From: Smallanthus sonchifolius
Taxonomy: Eukaryota; Streptophyta; Magnoliopsida; Asterales; Asteraceae
NCBI GenBank assembly: GCA_023525975.1
Contig: CM042020.1
Location: forward strand, 113,693,207 to 113,757,206
Reading direction: 5' to 3'
DNA: 64,000 bases
In this document: positions 23,945 to 34,890 of the stretch, in pieces
Position numbering within the stretch: position 1 is the stretch's first letter
Layout: every line of letters begins with the position of its first letter
Made by a program: the position numbers and the translations under genes
The notes under the pieces: generated by a model
The model's database searches: none
Told to the model about the DNA's origin: nothing
What the model saw: only the letters and a program-made list of their open reading frames with translations

Positions 23945-25394
23945 TGTTGCTGGGAAGAAGGGTCGGTGCGGATGATTGATATGATGAGCCTTACCTATTT
24001 CTAAGTAAAATTCGTTGGCTTGGCTTTTGCGAATCTTGTACTCGCAACGACTACTACTTTAAAATCAACATTTTTAATAAATAAAAATGGGTAATTACTT
24101 CATTAAAATGTTTTTGTTTAATATTATGAAAGAAGTCGGCCAATGTTTTTGTTTTCTCACCTATGGTGGATATGATCGGATGGGTCAGCGGCCCGTCAGT
24201 GATCCAATTTGCTGGTAAAAAAAATGAAAGAAGTCGGCCAAAGATTTATGTGCACAAAAGCAGTAATATCCATCGTCTACCCCACTTATATGGTTAATAG
24301 ATCTGTTTTTGAACGGTACACTCACACACACTCTAAATCTACTCTTAAATTTTCACCACTTGTCCAAGACGAGATTAGAACCCACAACCTCTTGGAAAGG
24401 GAACATCATGCAGCCCACCTGAATACCATTGAAACAAAGGCCCTTTGATTTATATGGTTAATAGATAAGGACCGTTATTACATATCGATAGAAACATATA
24501 TAGACGGGTTGAGTCGTAGGATAAAACATTACCGTCGTGATACATTTATGTTTTAGTGCATTTATATGAAGCAACACATGTTTAATAATGATCAAAATGA
24601 AACCAACACATGTTTTGATATATGTCTATCTTGGTTATGATAATTAGACATAGAGATTTTATAGCAAAATTGCATAAAAAGCTTAGGTTTACAAATTACT
24701 ATACCAACATGAGTTCTTTTGTACTAGAAAGACAAAAAAACAAAGTTCTCTTGCAGGTTACAACTTTTAAAATACACAATTTATACCAAGGGTTTCTGTT
24801 AGAGCATTCAAGTACGATGTATAACTAAAAAGTATAAAACATTTTCAAACTTTATAATGTCATATAGACATGAAGATATAATATTATTTAGAATATTTTG
24901 AAAATTATCTTTAAATAAATATGAACTATAAAATATCGACGATAAATATTTATTATTCTACGCTTATTTTATGATATTTGAGTACAACTTAAATTTTAAA
25001 TTGGAAATAATAGTTTTTGATTTATTTATACTTTATAAATAATTAAATGTCGATCGATATCTATTTTTGTAAATCTGTCATACTCGGAGTGAAAAAGGGC
25101 CTAAAGAAGAAAAAGACTGGGATATATTAGTAACAAGTAAATCATTTCTATGTTAATAAAATGCCTTTAAAGATTTTGGGGATAAATGTTGAAGGTCTAA
25201 AAGGACCTAAAAAGCAATTGATAACATCACGGTCTATTTTATAAGCCTACTTGAGTATTCAAAGTATTTTATTTGTAAGAATTGATATTTTTTTACACTT
25301 GATAGTTCTTAGAAAAAAGAATCCATTAAAAATTTGATTTTACTTACATAAAAGCATACATATATTGTATATATGGATGCCTAGACAACATATA
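23945..25394. other. Upstream of aldehyde oxidase; intergenic
   Basis: This would contain the promoter of the aldehyde oxidase locus next to 23944, but no clear TATA box is assigned. A SINE-like stretch lies at 24305-24450. The remainder is AT-rich without supported genes. Confidence 0.45.
24305..24450 (-). mobile_element. SINE-like tRNA-derived element
   Basis: The minus strand has a tRNA-like head (TGGTATTCAGGTGGG, then GTGGGTTCTAATC). A tail AAATTTAAGAGTAGATTTAG and GAGTGTGTG follow. The same head-tail arrangement is at 59822-59960, so this is a dispersed family. Confidence 0.5.
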
Positions 25395-25905
25395 TTTTAT
25401 AAGGATCCAGTTAGTTCTTTTTATTCTTGCTTGAGTCGGATGATGAAAAATTATCATGTATGATTCCTTCTAGGGATGGATCTATAAGAATTCACCTATC
25501 GAAATAACAAAAAACCTGACTTGAATGATCATGTATTAAGAGCTAAGTTGGCTAAAGGTATGAGTCATAATTATAACGGAGAGCCCGCAAGCTAACGATC
25601 TTTTATATGTTTTTCAGATAGTAATTCAAGGTACTATTGCATATTTGCATGTGATGTAGACTTAGCGGTGCGAGAATCATCAATGATTGGTGAACCGATC
25701 CGCTTGCAACTCTTTTGGAAATATTACCCGAGTGATATTTCTTTCTCATATTTCAAATATTTGTGAAATATTTCGTATAGTACCTAATAAAATATTAAAG
25801 TTCTGTTAATGGTATCTATACACACTGGATTATTAACGGTACCCTTTTTAAAAACTGTTAATAAATTCTGAAATCCATTTCGATTCGTCTCGAGTAGATA
25901 GTTTA
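25395..25905 (+). pseudogene. petD: Nuclear plastid DNA: petD intron end and petD exon 2, decayed
   Basis: 25395-25510 matches the 3' end of the chloroplast petD group II intron. The hairpin GAGTCGGATGATG...CATGTATGATTCC is domain V, followed by a domain VI-like stretch. The exon then reads KPDLNDHVLRAKLAKGMSHN and YNGEPAS, the start of cytochrome b6f subunit IV. It continues in broken frames through SMIGEP, ILPE-YFF and a VPFLENVNKFQNP-like stretch to about 25905. Many transitions, stops and indels show a long nuclear residence. In the plastid the protein joins cytochrome b6 in the thylakoid complex; here it cannot be made. The flanking sequence is ordinary nuclear AT-rich DNA. Confidence 0.88.
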
Positions 25906-27157
25906 CTAATTTTATGTTTTATGGTCTCTAAAAGATATTATTTTTTCATATTTTATTCATCTGCTAACCTAAACACTGAGTAACAGTCAAAAGATTGAAT
26001 TGGGATGAGACGATGTTATTTCTTGATTATGTGATTTTCTTATTTAAAAATGTTGATATGATATATTTAGTTATCTTAGAATATTGTTTAAAATTGCCAT
26101 GTCAATATTTTTAAATAATAAAAGATATCAGATAATCAAGAAAATTTCTATTTTAATAAAAGACTAAATAAGTGAACACATATAATCACCACATTCCACC
26201 TCACAAGTTTTCTCCCCCAAAACCACATTTACATCCACTATTTAATCGTTCCATATTTAGCTCAATTTTTTTTAAAAATTACATAAATAAACATTTTACT
26301 AAATCAATTCACCATTATTACCATTACCTCAAAAAATAATTTAAACTATCATCAAAAGTGAATATGTTACAACATCAAGGTTAAAAAAAATTAAAAAAAA
26401 TAATTTAATTTTGATACGTAAATTTAATTACAACTTAAATATTTATAAATATGTTACAACATCAAGGTTAAAGTTGCAACAAAAAGGCTGATAGAATTTC
26501 AAAACACTAATAAAATAGAGAAACTCCGTATGCAAGGAAATCGTTGACCAATTTGATTATTTTTTATTTCTTTGACTCCCTACCGGCTTCAATCAGGTTC
26601 GCAGCGTTTGTGACCTTTTTTCGAACAGTTTTGGCTATTTTATGTTTTCAGTCATTGAGGAAAAAAACTTATTCTTTGTTGCATTAGTGAGTGTTAAACA
26701 AGGAAAATTTACCAATACCATGTCAAATGTAGTATACAATGAATTATTTTCGAAGTTGTAAATCATTATTGTAAGGTTTCATTTGATATTTAATTTAATG
26801 TATTGTAAAAAGTACATCACTTATGAAATGTATTTTCATGTATTTTTTTGATGTTTTATTTACTCTAATCCACATAATCTTAACATTTAACAAAATGAAA
26901 AAGTTACCAATATAATATCAAATTTGTATAAAAAGAGGTGTTAAAATTTAAAGAGATATTTACGCGTGTTTCATGTATTTAGAGAGATATTTACACAGGG
27001 GGTTAAAGCTAGTGATACATTATCTAACTATTATGTTAAGTTAGCATTTAAAGAGATATTTACGTGTGTTTCATGTATTTTTTTTTAAAGACAAATTTCT
27101 TTATTCCTGTGTAACTTGAACCTAGGACCTTCTCAAGCCTTGATTTTTCTAAATAGT
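25906..27157. other. Intergenic, nothing recognised
   Basis: AT-rich sequence. A segment around TTTAAAGAGATATTTACGCG recurs near 26950 and 27050. The stretch ends with the target site ATAGT of the next LTR element. Confidence 0.5.
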
Positions 27158-27871
27158 TGTAGGTCCCTCGGGTGTAGCGGATCGTCACATGCAAGTGGGT
27201 CTACTAGTCGGAACGGGTGCGGAATGCCCATGACTAGGTGTAGAGTCAAACAACACAAAGTAAACCAACAAGAGAATCACTTTAAACGTTCTTCTATTAT
27301 AAACACTTGAAGGTTACAGAGAGAAGTACTGAGGTTACAATTTACGTATTTGCTACTGTGCCTGCCTATGTCTGCGTACTTAACTTCTGTCAACCTATCC
27401 TATTTATACAAGACCTGATGCCTGCGCACTTGCTAAGTGCGCAGGGTATTCTTGCGTACTTAACAAGTACGCAAAGGTATTCTTGCGTACTTAACAAGTA
27501 CGCAAAGGTATTCTTGCTAAGGGCAAAATGCTCTTGCGTACTTAACAAATACGCAAAGGTATTCTTGCGTACTTAACAAGTACGCAAAGGTATTCTTGCG
27601 TACTTAACAAGTACGCAAAGGTATTCTTGCGTACTTAACAAGTACGCAAAGGTATTCTTGCGTACTTGCTAAGTACGTAGGAGCTTTCTCCTGCGCACAT
27701 ACAAGTGCGCAAAACACTTAGAGAAAAATGCAACATTCAATATGTAAAAGTAAATACAACTCGATAAACTAATACATAAAGACTCTTACATACAAAGACA
27801 ATTACAAACATGAACATACAAACTAAGACTCTATCTATCCAGAGTGTTTGTCACAGGAAAGTGCTTCAACA
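27158..27871 (-). repeat. 3' LTR (714 bp, about seven hairpin units)
   Basis: Same sequence as the other LTR outside the array. The 169-bp length difference is accounted for by extra 31-bp units and a small spacer. Confidence 0.9.
27421..27712. repeat. Array of 31-bp palindromic units inside the LTR
   Basis: Units start at about 27452, 27483, 27533, 27564, 27595, 27626 and 27657. Each holds nine-base arms TGCGTACTT and AAGTACGCA around AAC, joined by AGGTATTCT. Variant hairpins with CTGCGCACTT/AAGTGCGCAG flank the array. Each unit can fold into a perfect stem in RNA or single-stranded DNA. Confidence 0.93.
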
Positions 27872-27917
27872 AACTCCCCCTTGACAACATCTCTGGATAA
27901 TCTTCAGTCTTCAGTCT

Positions 27918-30900
27918 TCACAGCACTTGATCTTTAGCTTCCATCTTCTTCTTGTATTCAGGGCAGAACTTAATCACCTTGTCATATTTAGAAGCAAGGA
28001 GCTTTGTCCATTCATCAGTGTACACGCAATACCTGTCTGCTAGTGCCTCCAGATCTTTCACAGAAAAGTTGATGAAGCAGACTTCATCAAATATTCTGAT
28101 CAGTTCCTTTGGCACTATTTTCCTACTCTCTGAACGTACCTTACCCATGATCACAACCTCGCCCGTCTTTGGATCTACGTACCAGTACCACATGTCACCA
28201 AGAATATCCTGAGATAACTTGCTCAGGGGAATCTTAGTTTCACATCGCACCGGCTTGTATACCAATTTCTTTAAGTGCTTCTTAGTCACAGGATGTCTAG
28301 CGTGCTTATCCTTGACTCTCTTGGGCACTTGAGGCTTGAACATATCTTGCTTCCCGCTGCAGAACCACCCACAAACCCATCGCCACTACGTGATTAGAAT
28401 GACCCAGCAGCTCTTGGTTTGCTAGGTTCACAAGGTCGTATTTGGGTAAGGAGATGAACGCTTCACTGGTGGGTTTCAAGTATTGAACCCCGCCAGATCT
28501 TTTGATTGCGAACAACTGCTTATCCTCCTCGAACCTTACAGCCAAGATCATCCATGTTGCTCCTTGTTTGTCTATTATAGACGTCTTTTACCACACAGGA
28601 GCTGGACCCTTTGATGAAGTAGAAGGCATATATGTTTCTTTCGGTGCCTCTGGGTCCACAGGTGCTGGGTCAACTGGGGAGGCTTCAGTCGAGGCTTCCA
28701 CATTACTAGCATGCTCGACTGAACCTGTGTCGAGCTGAGCTTCGAAGGATGGAACTTCAAAGATCTCTCCATCTTCTAACTCATACTCTACTTCCCCGTC
28801 ACCCTTGGGAATTTCAATTACAACATCTTCATCATCATCATCCCAATCGTCACCAGAGTCGATCTCTCCTTCTTCTAGATTAAAGAGAGCATCGATCTGT
28901 GCTTCATTGGAATAGTCAGGCTCTAGGTATAGGATCTCATCATCAGATAAGTCCTTAAGTACTTCAGCCATTGACTTTCCTTTGTCACCACCACCACCAG
29001 AGGTATCACCACCCTCTTGATGAGTAGACTCCCCCTGAGCCATTGGAACAACAGAGATGGGCACGATTGCTAAAGCTTGGTGCTCACCTCCACTAGGACC
29101 GGCTTCAGGATCCTTGTCTTTGTCGTCATCCTTAGTCAAGTCGACAAGATGACAAGCCTCATCACCAGTAATCCTCTTTTCTTTCTGTTTCTCCTTCTCT
29201 GTCTCTTTCTCCCCCTGAGCATCAAGCTTCTTGGTCAGATCAGCAATCAGTTTGACTATCAGCTCATGCTCTTTCCTTTGAGTATCAAACCTCAGCTCTA
29301 AGGACGACCTGTGACCCAGAATCATTTCATTTGTCTTGATTAGGAGCTCGTTCTAGGCCATGACGTTCTTCAGTCTTTCATCAGTCCCCGTTCTCTGGCT
29401 ACGAAGGATTCTAACTTCGTCTACCAAAGAATTGATTTGTGCTTGTTGAGCGTCAGACTCCTCCTTTGATTTCCGAATAGTCTCCAGTAATCCAGCAACT
29501 TGGGTTTCTAGAACATCTATCCTTGCATCATTCGGATCAGGATGTCTGGATGACGCCTCGGCATTGTGAATAGGGGAGGAGAAGATGGTATCGAAGTCAA
29601 ACCCTTGTGTGAAATCTCCATAATTGAAAGGTTGACTTAAAGGCTCAATGGTGGTTGTTGGGATTGAGGATGTGATGAGGGTTGTAGGAGTTAGGGTAGG
29701 GGTGATGGTGACTGACTTCGTGATAATTGGAGTAGTCACCGCCACCTGAGCATATGTGGTAGGGAGGGTCACTATCACAGGGATCTCCGCTGTGATTGAA
29801 GTGACGGCCACGTCAAGTTGCGCCTGTGGCCTCCTCCTACGGTATAGTTGCTGTGAAGGTGGGGTGGAGGCTGAATCAGGACTAGCAGTTGAAACTTGTA
29901 CCTGCTGCTGAGCCTCCACCTCACTGGGGATAGAAAGCTGTTGCCTATCGCCCATGTTCTTGTGAATGCTCTCTCATCTTTGTCTCTGTATAGAAGCGTC
30001 AGAGTCAGAGTCTGGCTCGTATTCGCTGCTAGAAGATTGTCGCTTTCTCTTGGAGGACGACTCAGGTAGGGTTACCTTTGTCGTTCTCCTTGGGTGTACC
30101 TGCGATGGTGCATCATCGGAATCAGAAGAATCTGACTCAGTCTCTTCCGAGTCGGATCCCTCAGCACCATCATTTCCTCCTTCGTCGTCTCCATCATCAG
30201 ACGATCCATCATCACTTTCCATTTCCTCCGCTTGTTGTTGCTGTTGTTCATCGGAGTGTTCACTCAATTCAGGCTCCGAATCGTGACTATACCATCTCCA
30301 GTCACCTGGTGCCACATATGCTTCATTGATGAGGCAGCCAAAGAGTTCTGTATGCACAGGGGTAGGTTCTACACTGCCTGGCTTTAGGAATTGTGCGAAT
30401 ACTCTTTTGTCCACCCTCTTTACTTGCAGTCTCTCCCCTATAGCAGGTAGGTTTGGCAACGCGTCGTTAATCAGAAGTTGCACAAACCTAGAGTATAATA
30501 AGAACCTAAACCTCTCCGCTGTGTTGATCTGGTCATTGATGGCTTTGAATATGTAGCGGGAGAAGTTGTAGCCCTTATTGAGAGATAGGCCAACCATGGC
30601 TGCTACAAGGTCATGACCCATGGCATCTTTTCCAGCTTTCCTTGATGAGATGCACATGATCATGACGTGGGCGAAGTATCTCCATTGGTCTAACACCCAC
30701 ATCTTCTTATATGAAGCATAGTCTCTCGCACCGACATAACCCATTCTTTGTCTCCAACAACCGTCCACAAAGTAGTCTGGATAGGCTATCGGGTCGGTTG
30801 AGAGATCTCTGAATTGAAGGACCCTTCTAATAGTATCTTCAGAGAAAGCGAGAGCATGACCAGCAATGGTAGCCCTTATAACGTTGGGGGTTACCGTGCA

Positions 30901-31104
30901 ATCGTGCTCCGCCGTCTCCCAAAACTGCTCCAGATAGGGTCTTGACACGATCGGGTCAGCAGAAATAGCGTAGCTGAATCTTGAATGGTTCAAGAAATCA
31001 ACTATTTCTCTATACTGCAGTGCTGCACCCTTCCATTCTGGTTCAATGTTAGCTAACAGGTTGAATTCGTTAGTAAACGCTCGAGCCATAATCTGCAAAA
31101 ACAC
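27918..31104 (-). pseudogene. Long ORF of the non-autonomous LTR element, broken
   Basis: Four open segments in one frame (31104-29974, 29955-29353, 29325-28588, 28551-28306) are separated only by in-frame TGA, TAG and TAA. A last segment (28343-27918) is offset by a frameshift. The intact ancestor would have about 1,050 residues. The N-terminal 250 residues contain REIVDFLNHSRFSYA, LEQFWETAEHD, VIRATI, MGYVGARDYASYKK and MIMCISSRKAGKDAMGHDLV. I associate this pattern with LTR-element proteins of Asteraceae. Acidic Ser/Asp/Glu- and Gln-rich linkers, a KRKR patch, a proline/threonine-rich part, a coiled-coil-like Lys/Glu stretch and an acidic DDWDDDDED region follow. The C-terminus has DMWYWYVDPKTGEVVIMGK. 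A putative splice acceptor TTTTTGCAG lies just before the Met at 31089. The function is unknown. Confidence 0.7.
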
Positions 31105-31247
31105 ACAGAAAACATAATCAGAACAACACGTATCATTGGAAATGGATAAACATGACTCAGTATAGCAGTTACTCTTTGAACTGAAATTTCAGACTTAGAA
31201 TTTTTCCCAAGTGTTGGTCCTGCGTACTTAGCAAGTACGCAGGCACT

Positions 31248-31792
31248 TGTAGGTCCCTCGGGTGTGGCGGATCGTCACATGCAAGTGGGTCTACTAGTCG
31301 GAACGGGTGCGCACCACCCGTGACTAGGTGTAGAGTCAAACAACACAAAGTAAACCAACAAGAGAATCACTTTAAACGTTATTTCTATTATAAACACTTG
31401 AAGGTTACAGAGAGAAATACTGAGGTTACAATTTGCGTATTTCCTACTGTGCCTGCCTATGTCTGCGTACTTAACTTCTGTCAACCTATCCTATTTATAC
31501 AAGACCTGATGTCTGCGCACTTAGCAAGTGCGCAGGGCAAAATGCTCTTGCGTACTTAACAAGTACGCAAAGGTATTCTTGCGTACTTGCTAAGTACGCA
31601 AGAGCTTTCTCCTGCGCACATACAAGTGCGCAAAACACTTAGAGAAAAATGCAACATTCAATATGTAAAAGTAAATACAACTCGATAAACTAATACATAA
31701 AGACTCTTACATACAAAGACAATTACAAACATGAACATACAAACTAAGACTCTATCTATCCAGAGTGTTTGTCACAAGAAAGTGCTTCAACA
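31248..31792 (-). repeat. 5' LTR (545 bp, two long hairpin units)
   Basis: It matches 27158-27871 over its length, except that the internal array of 31-bp hairpin units has about two copies here. Another hairpin of the same kind (TGCGTACTT and AAGTACGCA) lies just outside, at 31221-31241. Confidence 0.9.
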
Positions 31793-33429
31793 ATAGTTTT
31801 CCTCTATCACTAGACCACCAACTCAATAACACGTGTTTCATGTATCTAAATAGTCTAAATAGAAGAAAAGGTCTCCTTAATGAGTAGGAGACACAAAAAA
31901 TAGTAAACTGTAACAAATAAGCAAATATATTAAATGTTAGTGGTTACTATTAAATTTGGATTGATGGGTACATTCACATGGTATAGTTTGTTTCATTATT
32001 TACTTATATTATTTGGATCATATTTAGTCTTTGCTATGTTTAATTAATGTATTGTCTTCCTATGTCTGTTAACTTTACCTTATGTTATGTGTACTTGTGT
32101 AATTATGTTAAATATGTCAATTTACATATCTCTTTGTTTTTTATAACATCCTGACAAGATAAATAAACATGATTAATAAATACTTTATTTTAACTCAAAG
32201 CATCACATTTCCAACTTTTTATTTCATAGTAGCTTATTACAGCTAATCCAACTTAATTTACAGTAAATGTTTTAGAATTTAGAACGAAGGTTTTGAAGGA
32301 ACTCAAATGGTAATCAGTGACACAAAATTAGAGGTGCACAAAAAAAACCGGAAACCCGCCCAAATACTCAAAACCGGAACCGGTAAGAACTGGAACCGGC
32401 AGAGGCGTATCCACATTATAACCTGGGTGGGCTAATGTCCACCGTCCAGTCCATACTAAGGCCCATTCACATTCCATTTTTTTTAATGTCTTAACATACG
32501 ACTCGCGTTCATGCTCCCTAGTCTTCCCCTACGTCCCTTGCACTTCTTCTGCTGGCCCTGTTCCGATCAAATCCGGCGTCGCAACACTCGCAAGAACCTC
32601 CACTTCAAGCGTAATTTGTGCGGTAGATGTAGATGAACTTCTCAATGTTACTAATGAAGATGTAATCGAGCGTTTCCAAAAGATGAAAACAAGTATATGA
32701 CAATTATAATCGAGGTATTTTTATGTTTTGTTTAAATATTTGATGAACTATATTATTTTATTGTCATTTCATTTTTTCCTCCGTTTCTTTTTTACTCACC
32801 CGTATTTTGCCCCTTAAGAACCTAAGACTCGATCAAAAACAATAGAACAAAGACTCTCACCGATTGAAAACAATACAGACTCAACTTTGGGCTCAATAGC
32901 CCATTATTTAACTAATAAAGTAGCCCAATAATCCAACTAATAAAGTAGCCCAATAGGTTTTAGTTCTTTTTAGAATAGAAAATGTGTTTTGAAGGATTAA
33001 AGTTTTAAAAAAATATTTATTGTATTTTCTTAACAGCAAATAAAGGAACATTTTAATTCACTAACCATCAAATAGTGTCATAAATAAAATATGTATAATA
33101 ATGTTTTAAAATGTAAAAAAGGTTTCAATTTTCATAATTAACTTTTATAACAAATCGTGTGCATAAAAGTGAAACATCTTCGATTAGTGTATCTAACATT
33201 CGTATTTAGGGTTTTTAAGTCAAAACAAAGTGTACAAGTTCTAGATATAATAAAAAGAAAATATATATGGACCATCATGATTGTTATCAGATTATAGTGA
33301 AGTTAATTGTTTATTAACTTTGTAAACGCTGAAATTCGAAAAAATTACAACATCTTTGTGTATTAATAAAGTATGAATTATTTGTTATTACCATGCATGC
33401 ATATATATTATTATCTTATTTTATATAAA
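31793..33429. other. Intergenic, nothing firmly recognised
   Basis: AT-rich with short GC islands. 32340-32420 has an ACCGGAACCGG-type motif and GGCGTATCCA, like other transposon ends here, but no matching partner or target duplication was found. Confidence 0.45.
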
Positions 33430-33710
33430 GGGGCAATTACAAATATCCCCCTAAAAACTTCATTAATTACATATATACTCAGCTTAAAATTTTATTTACG
33501 TATATCCCCTTCATTAATTACATATATACCCAACTAGATGATGGAATCGATCAGAAGCGACGATGGATGTTGGAAATGATAGGAAGCGGGAATTAGAATG
33601 TTAGGGTTGGGATCGATGGAATAAGAATAGTCATATTTCTTGTAAAGTTAAAAAGTTAATTTTATAAAAGAGGGGGATATATGTAATTTAAGTTTTGGGT
33701 TGAGTATATA

Positions 33711-34574
33711 CAGGCCCGGCCCAAAGGGAGGGGTAGGGTGGGCCACGGCTCCAGGTCCGGTCTTTTGAGAGGCCCGAAATTTTTAAAAATTTTGTATATG
33801 TTTTAAATAGTATATTCAGTTTATACATCAATTTTGTATACATTAAAGTTTCCTTAGTGTAATTGGAAAAACCATTGCAAGAAAATATAAATGTCACAGG
33901 TTCAAGTCTTGCCAACAACACTATTTATTTTTCATGTGTTCTATTTCTTCTTTTCTTTTCTCTTCTTTTTTTTCTCTCTTTAAAAGGTTGTCCCACAAGC
34001 AATGTTTTGAAACCCGGACCGGACCGGCCGGTCGGACCGGGAACCGATGGTCTGACTGGTCTGGTTACATGTGTTGAACCGTTTCTGCAGCGAACCGGTG
34101 GTCGGACCGGTTGAACCGGCGGTCGAACCGGAAACCGGGTGGTCGGACCGGTTGAACCGCTTGACTATTTTTTTTTTTTTTAATCTTTTTTAAGTCTCTT
34201 GGCTTCTTATTTCGTAGGTAATTGTTAGTTTAAAATTATTGGAATTGACTTTTTGGTGGTTTTTGAAAGGATTAAAAGCTATTTACACTGATATATTTTT
34301 ATAATATTTATGACGTCGTCCGGTTCTTAAATCCGGTCCGACCGGTCGGACCGATCCGACCAGTGGACCGGTAAGGAGACCGGTTCGACGTCCTGTCCGG
34401 TTCTGAAAACATTCACAAGAACCCATAATTGTTAAAACTATTAAACCAAAACCAAAAAAAGACACAAAAACATATATATTTAAACTCATTACATATAAAA
34501 AAAATATTGAGGCCCGCTTTTTTATTATTTGTCTCGGGCCCAAAACGTTTTGAGGATTCTCGGGGCCGGCCATG
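33711..34574. mobile_element. hAT-like element, middle level of the nest
   Basis: The ends CAGGCCCGGCCCA and GGGGCCGGCCATG are inverted repeats. The 8-bp flanks AGTATATA and GGTATATA differ at one base. No transposase is visible. Confidence 0.7.
34000..34413. mobile_element. GC-rich MITE, innermost level of the nest
   Basis: The ends CAATGTTTTGAAACCCGGAC and its near-inverse ending GAAAACATT are flanked by CACAAG on both sides (33994-33999 and 34414-34419). The interior termini are made of GGACCGG repeats. The superfamily is not settled from the target site length. Confidence 0.6.
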
Positions 34575-34706
34575 GGTATATATGTAATTAAGGTTGAAAA
34601 TAGAGGGATATATGTAATTATATCATATAAAAATAGCACGTTCCTTCTATTTTGTTACATTGTTGCATCTAAACCTTTGATATCCCAATTTGTAAATATA
34701 CATCTT

Positions 34707-34890
34707 CTTATTATTGAGGTCGGACTTTAAAACAACCAGTAAGGTTGTTGTTTTGTGACCTTCAGGTCACGGGTTCGAGCCGTGGAAACAGCCTCATGCA
34801 CAAAGTGTAAGGTAAGGTTACGTACATCAGATCGTGAAGCGATCCGTCCCCTTCTCGTCCCCTGCACAAACACAGATATCTTGTTGTTGT
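34707..34890 (+). mobile_element. SINE, Au-like
   Basis: The B box GGGTTCGAGCC lies after a duplicated GACCTTCAGGTCAC stem. Then comes the Au-type body (GTAAGGTAAGGTTACGTACA, GATCGTGAAGCGATCCG, CCCTGCAC) and a TTGTTGTTGT end. The order matches the Au SINE consensus as I remember it. It is not a tRNA gene, because the anticodon arm is missing. Confidence 0.6.

Larger units (their letters stand above)
27158..31792 (-). mobile_element. Non-autonomous LTR retrotransposon carrying one long non-pol ORF
   Basis: LTRs at 27158-27871 and 31248-31792 start TGTAGGTCCCTCGGG and end TTCAACA in plus reading. They are flanked by a perfect 5-bp duplication ATAGT (27153-27157 and 31793-31797). Next to the left LTR the minus strand reads CAAGGGGGAGTT, a polypurine tract, so transcription runs on the minus strand and the 5' LTR is the right one. 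The 3.4-kb interior contains no protease, RT, RNase H or integrase, only a long ORF series. No canonical primer site follows the 5' LTR. Mobilisation would have needed another element's enzymes. The tract and LTR start suggest a copia (SIRE-like) partner, which is inference. Confidence 0.85.
33430..34624. mobile_element. Outer MITE of a three-level nest
   Basis: The ends GGGGCAATTACAAATATCCC and GGGATATATGTAATTATATC are inverted repeats. ATATAAA flanks both sides (33423-33429 and 34625-34631), so the target duplication is at least seven bases. The original element is only about 330 bp. The rest is the insertion at 33711-34574. Confidence 0.6.

Noticed and set aside
27307..27576. 89-aa ORF with repeated VLNKYAKVFL
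   Set aside because: It is a translation of the hairpin array in the LTR, on the strand opposite to the element's transcript.
27421..27712. Regular 31-bp palindromic repeats resembling a CRISPR array
   Set aside because: The units are contiguous with constant linkers, lie inside a plant LTR, and have no unique spacers or cas genes.
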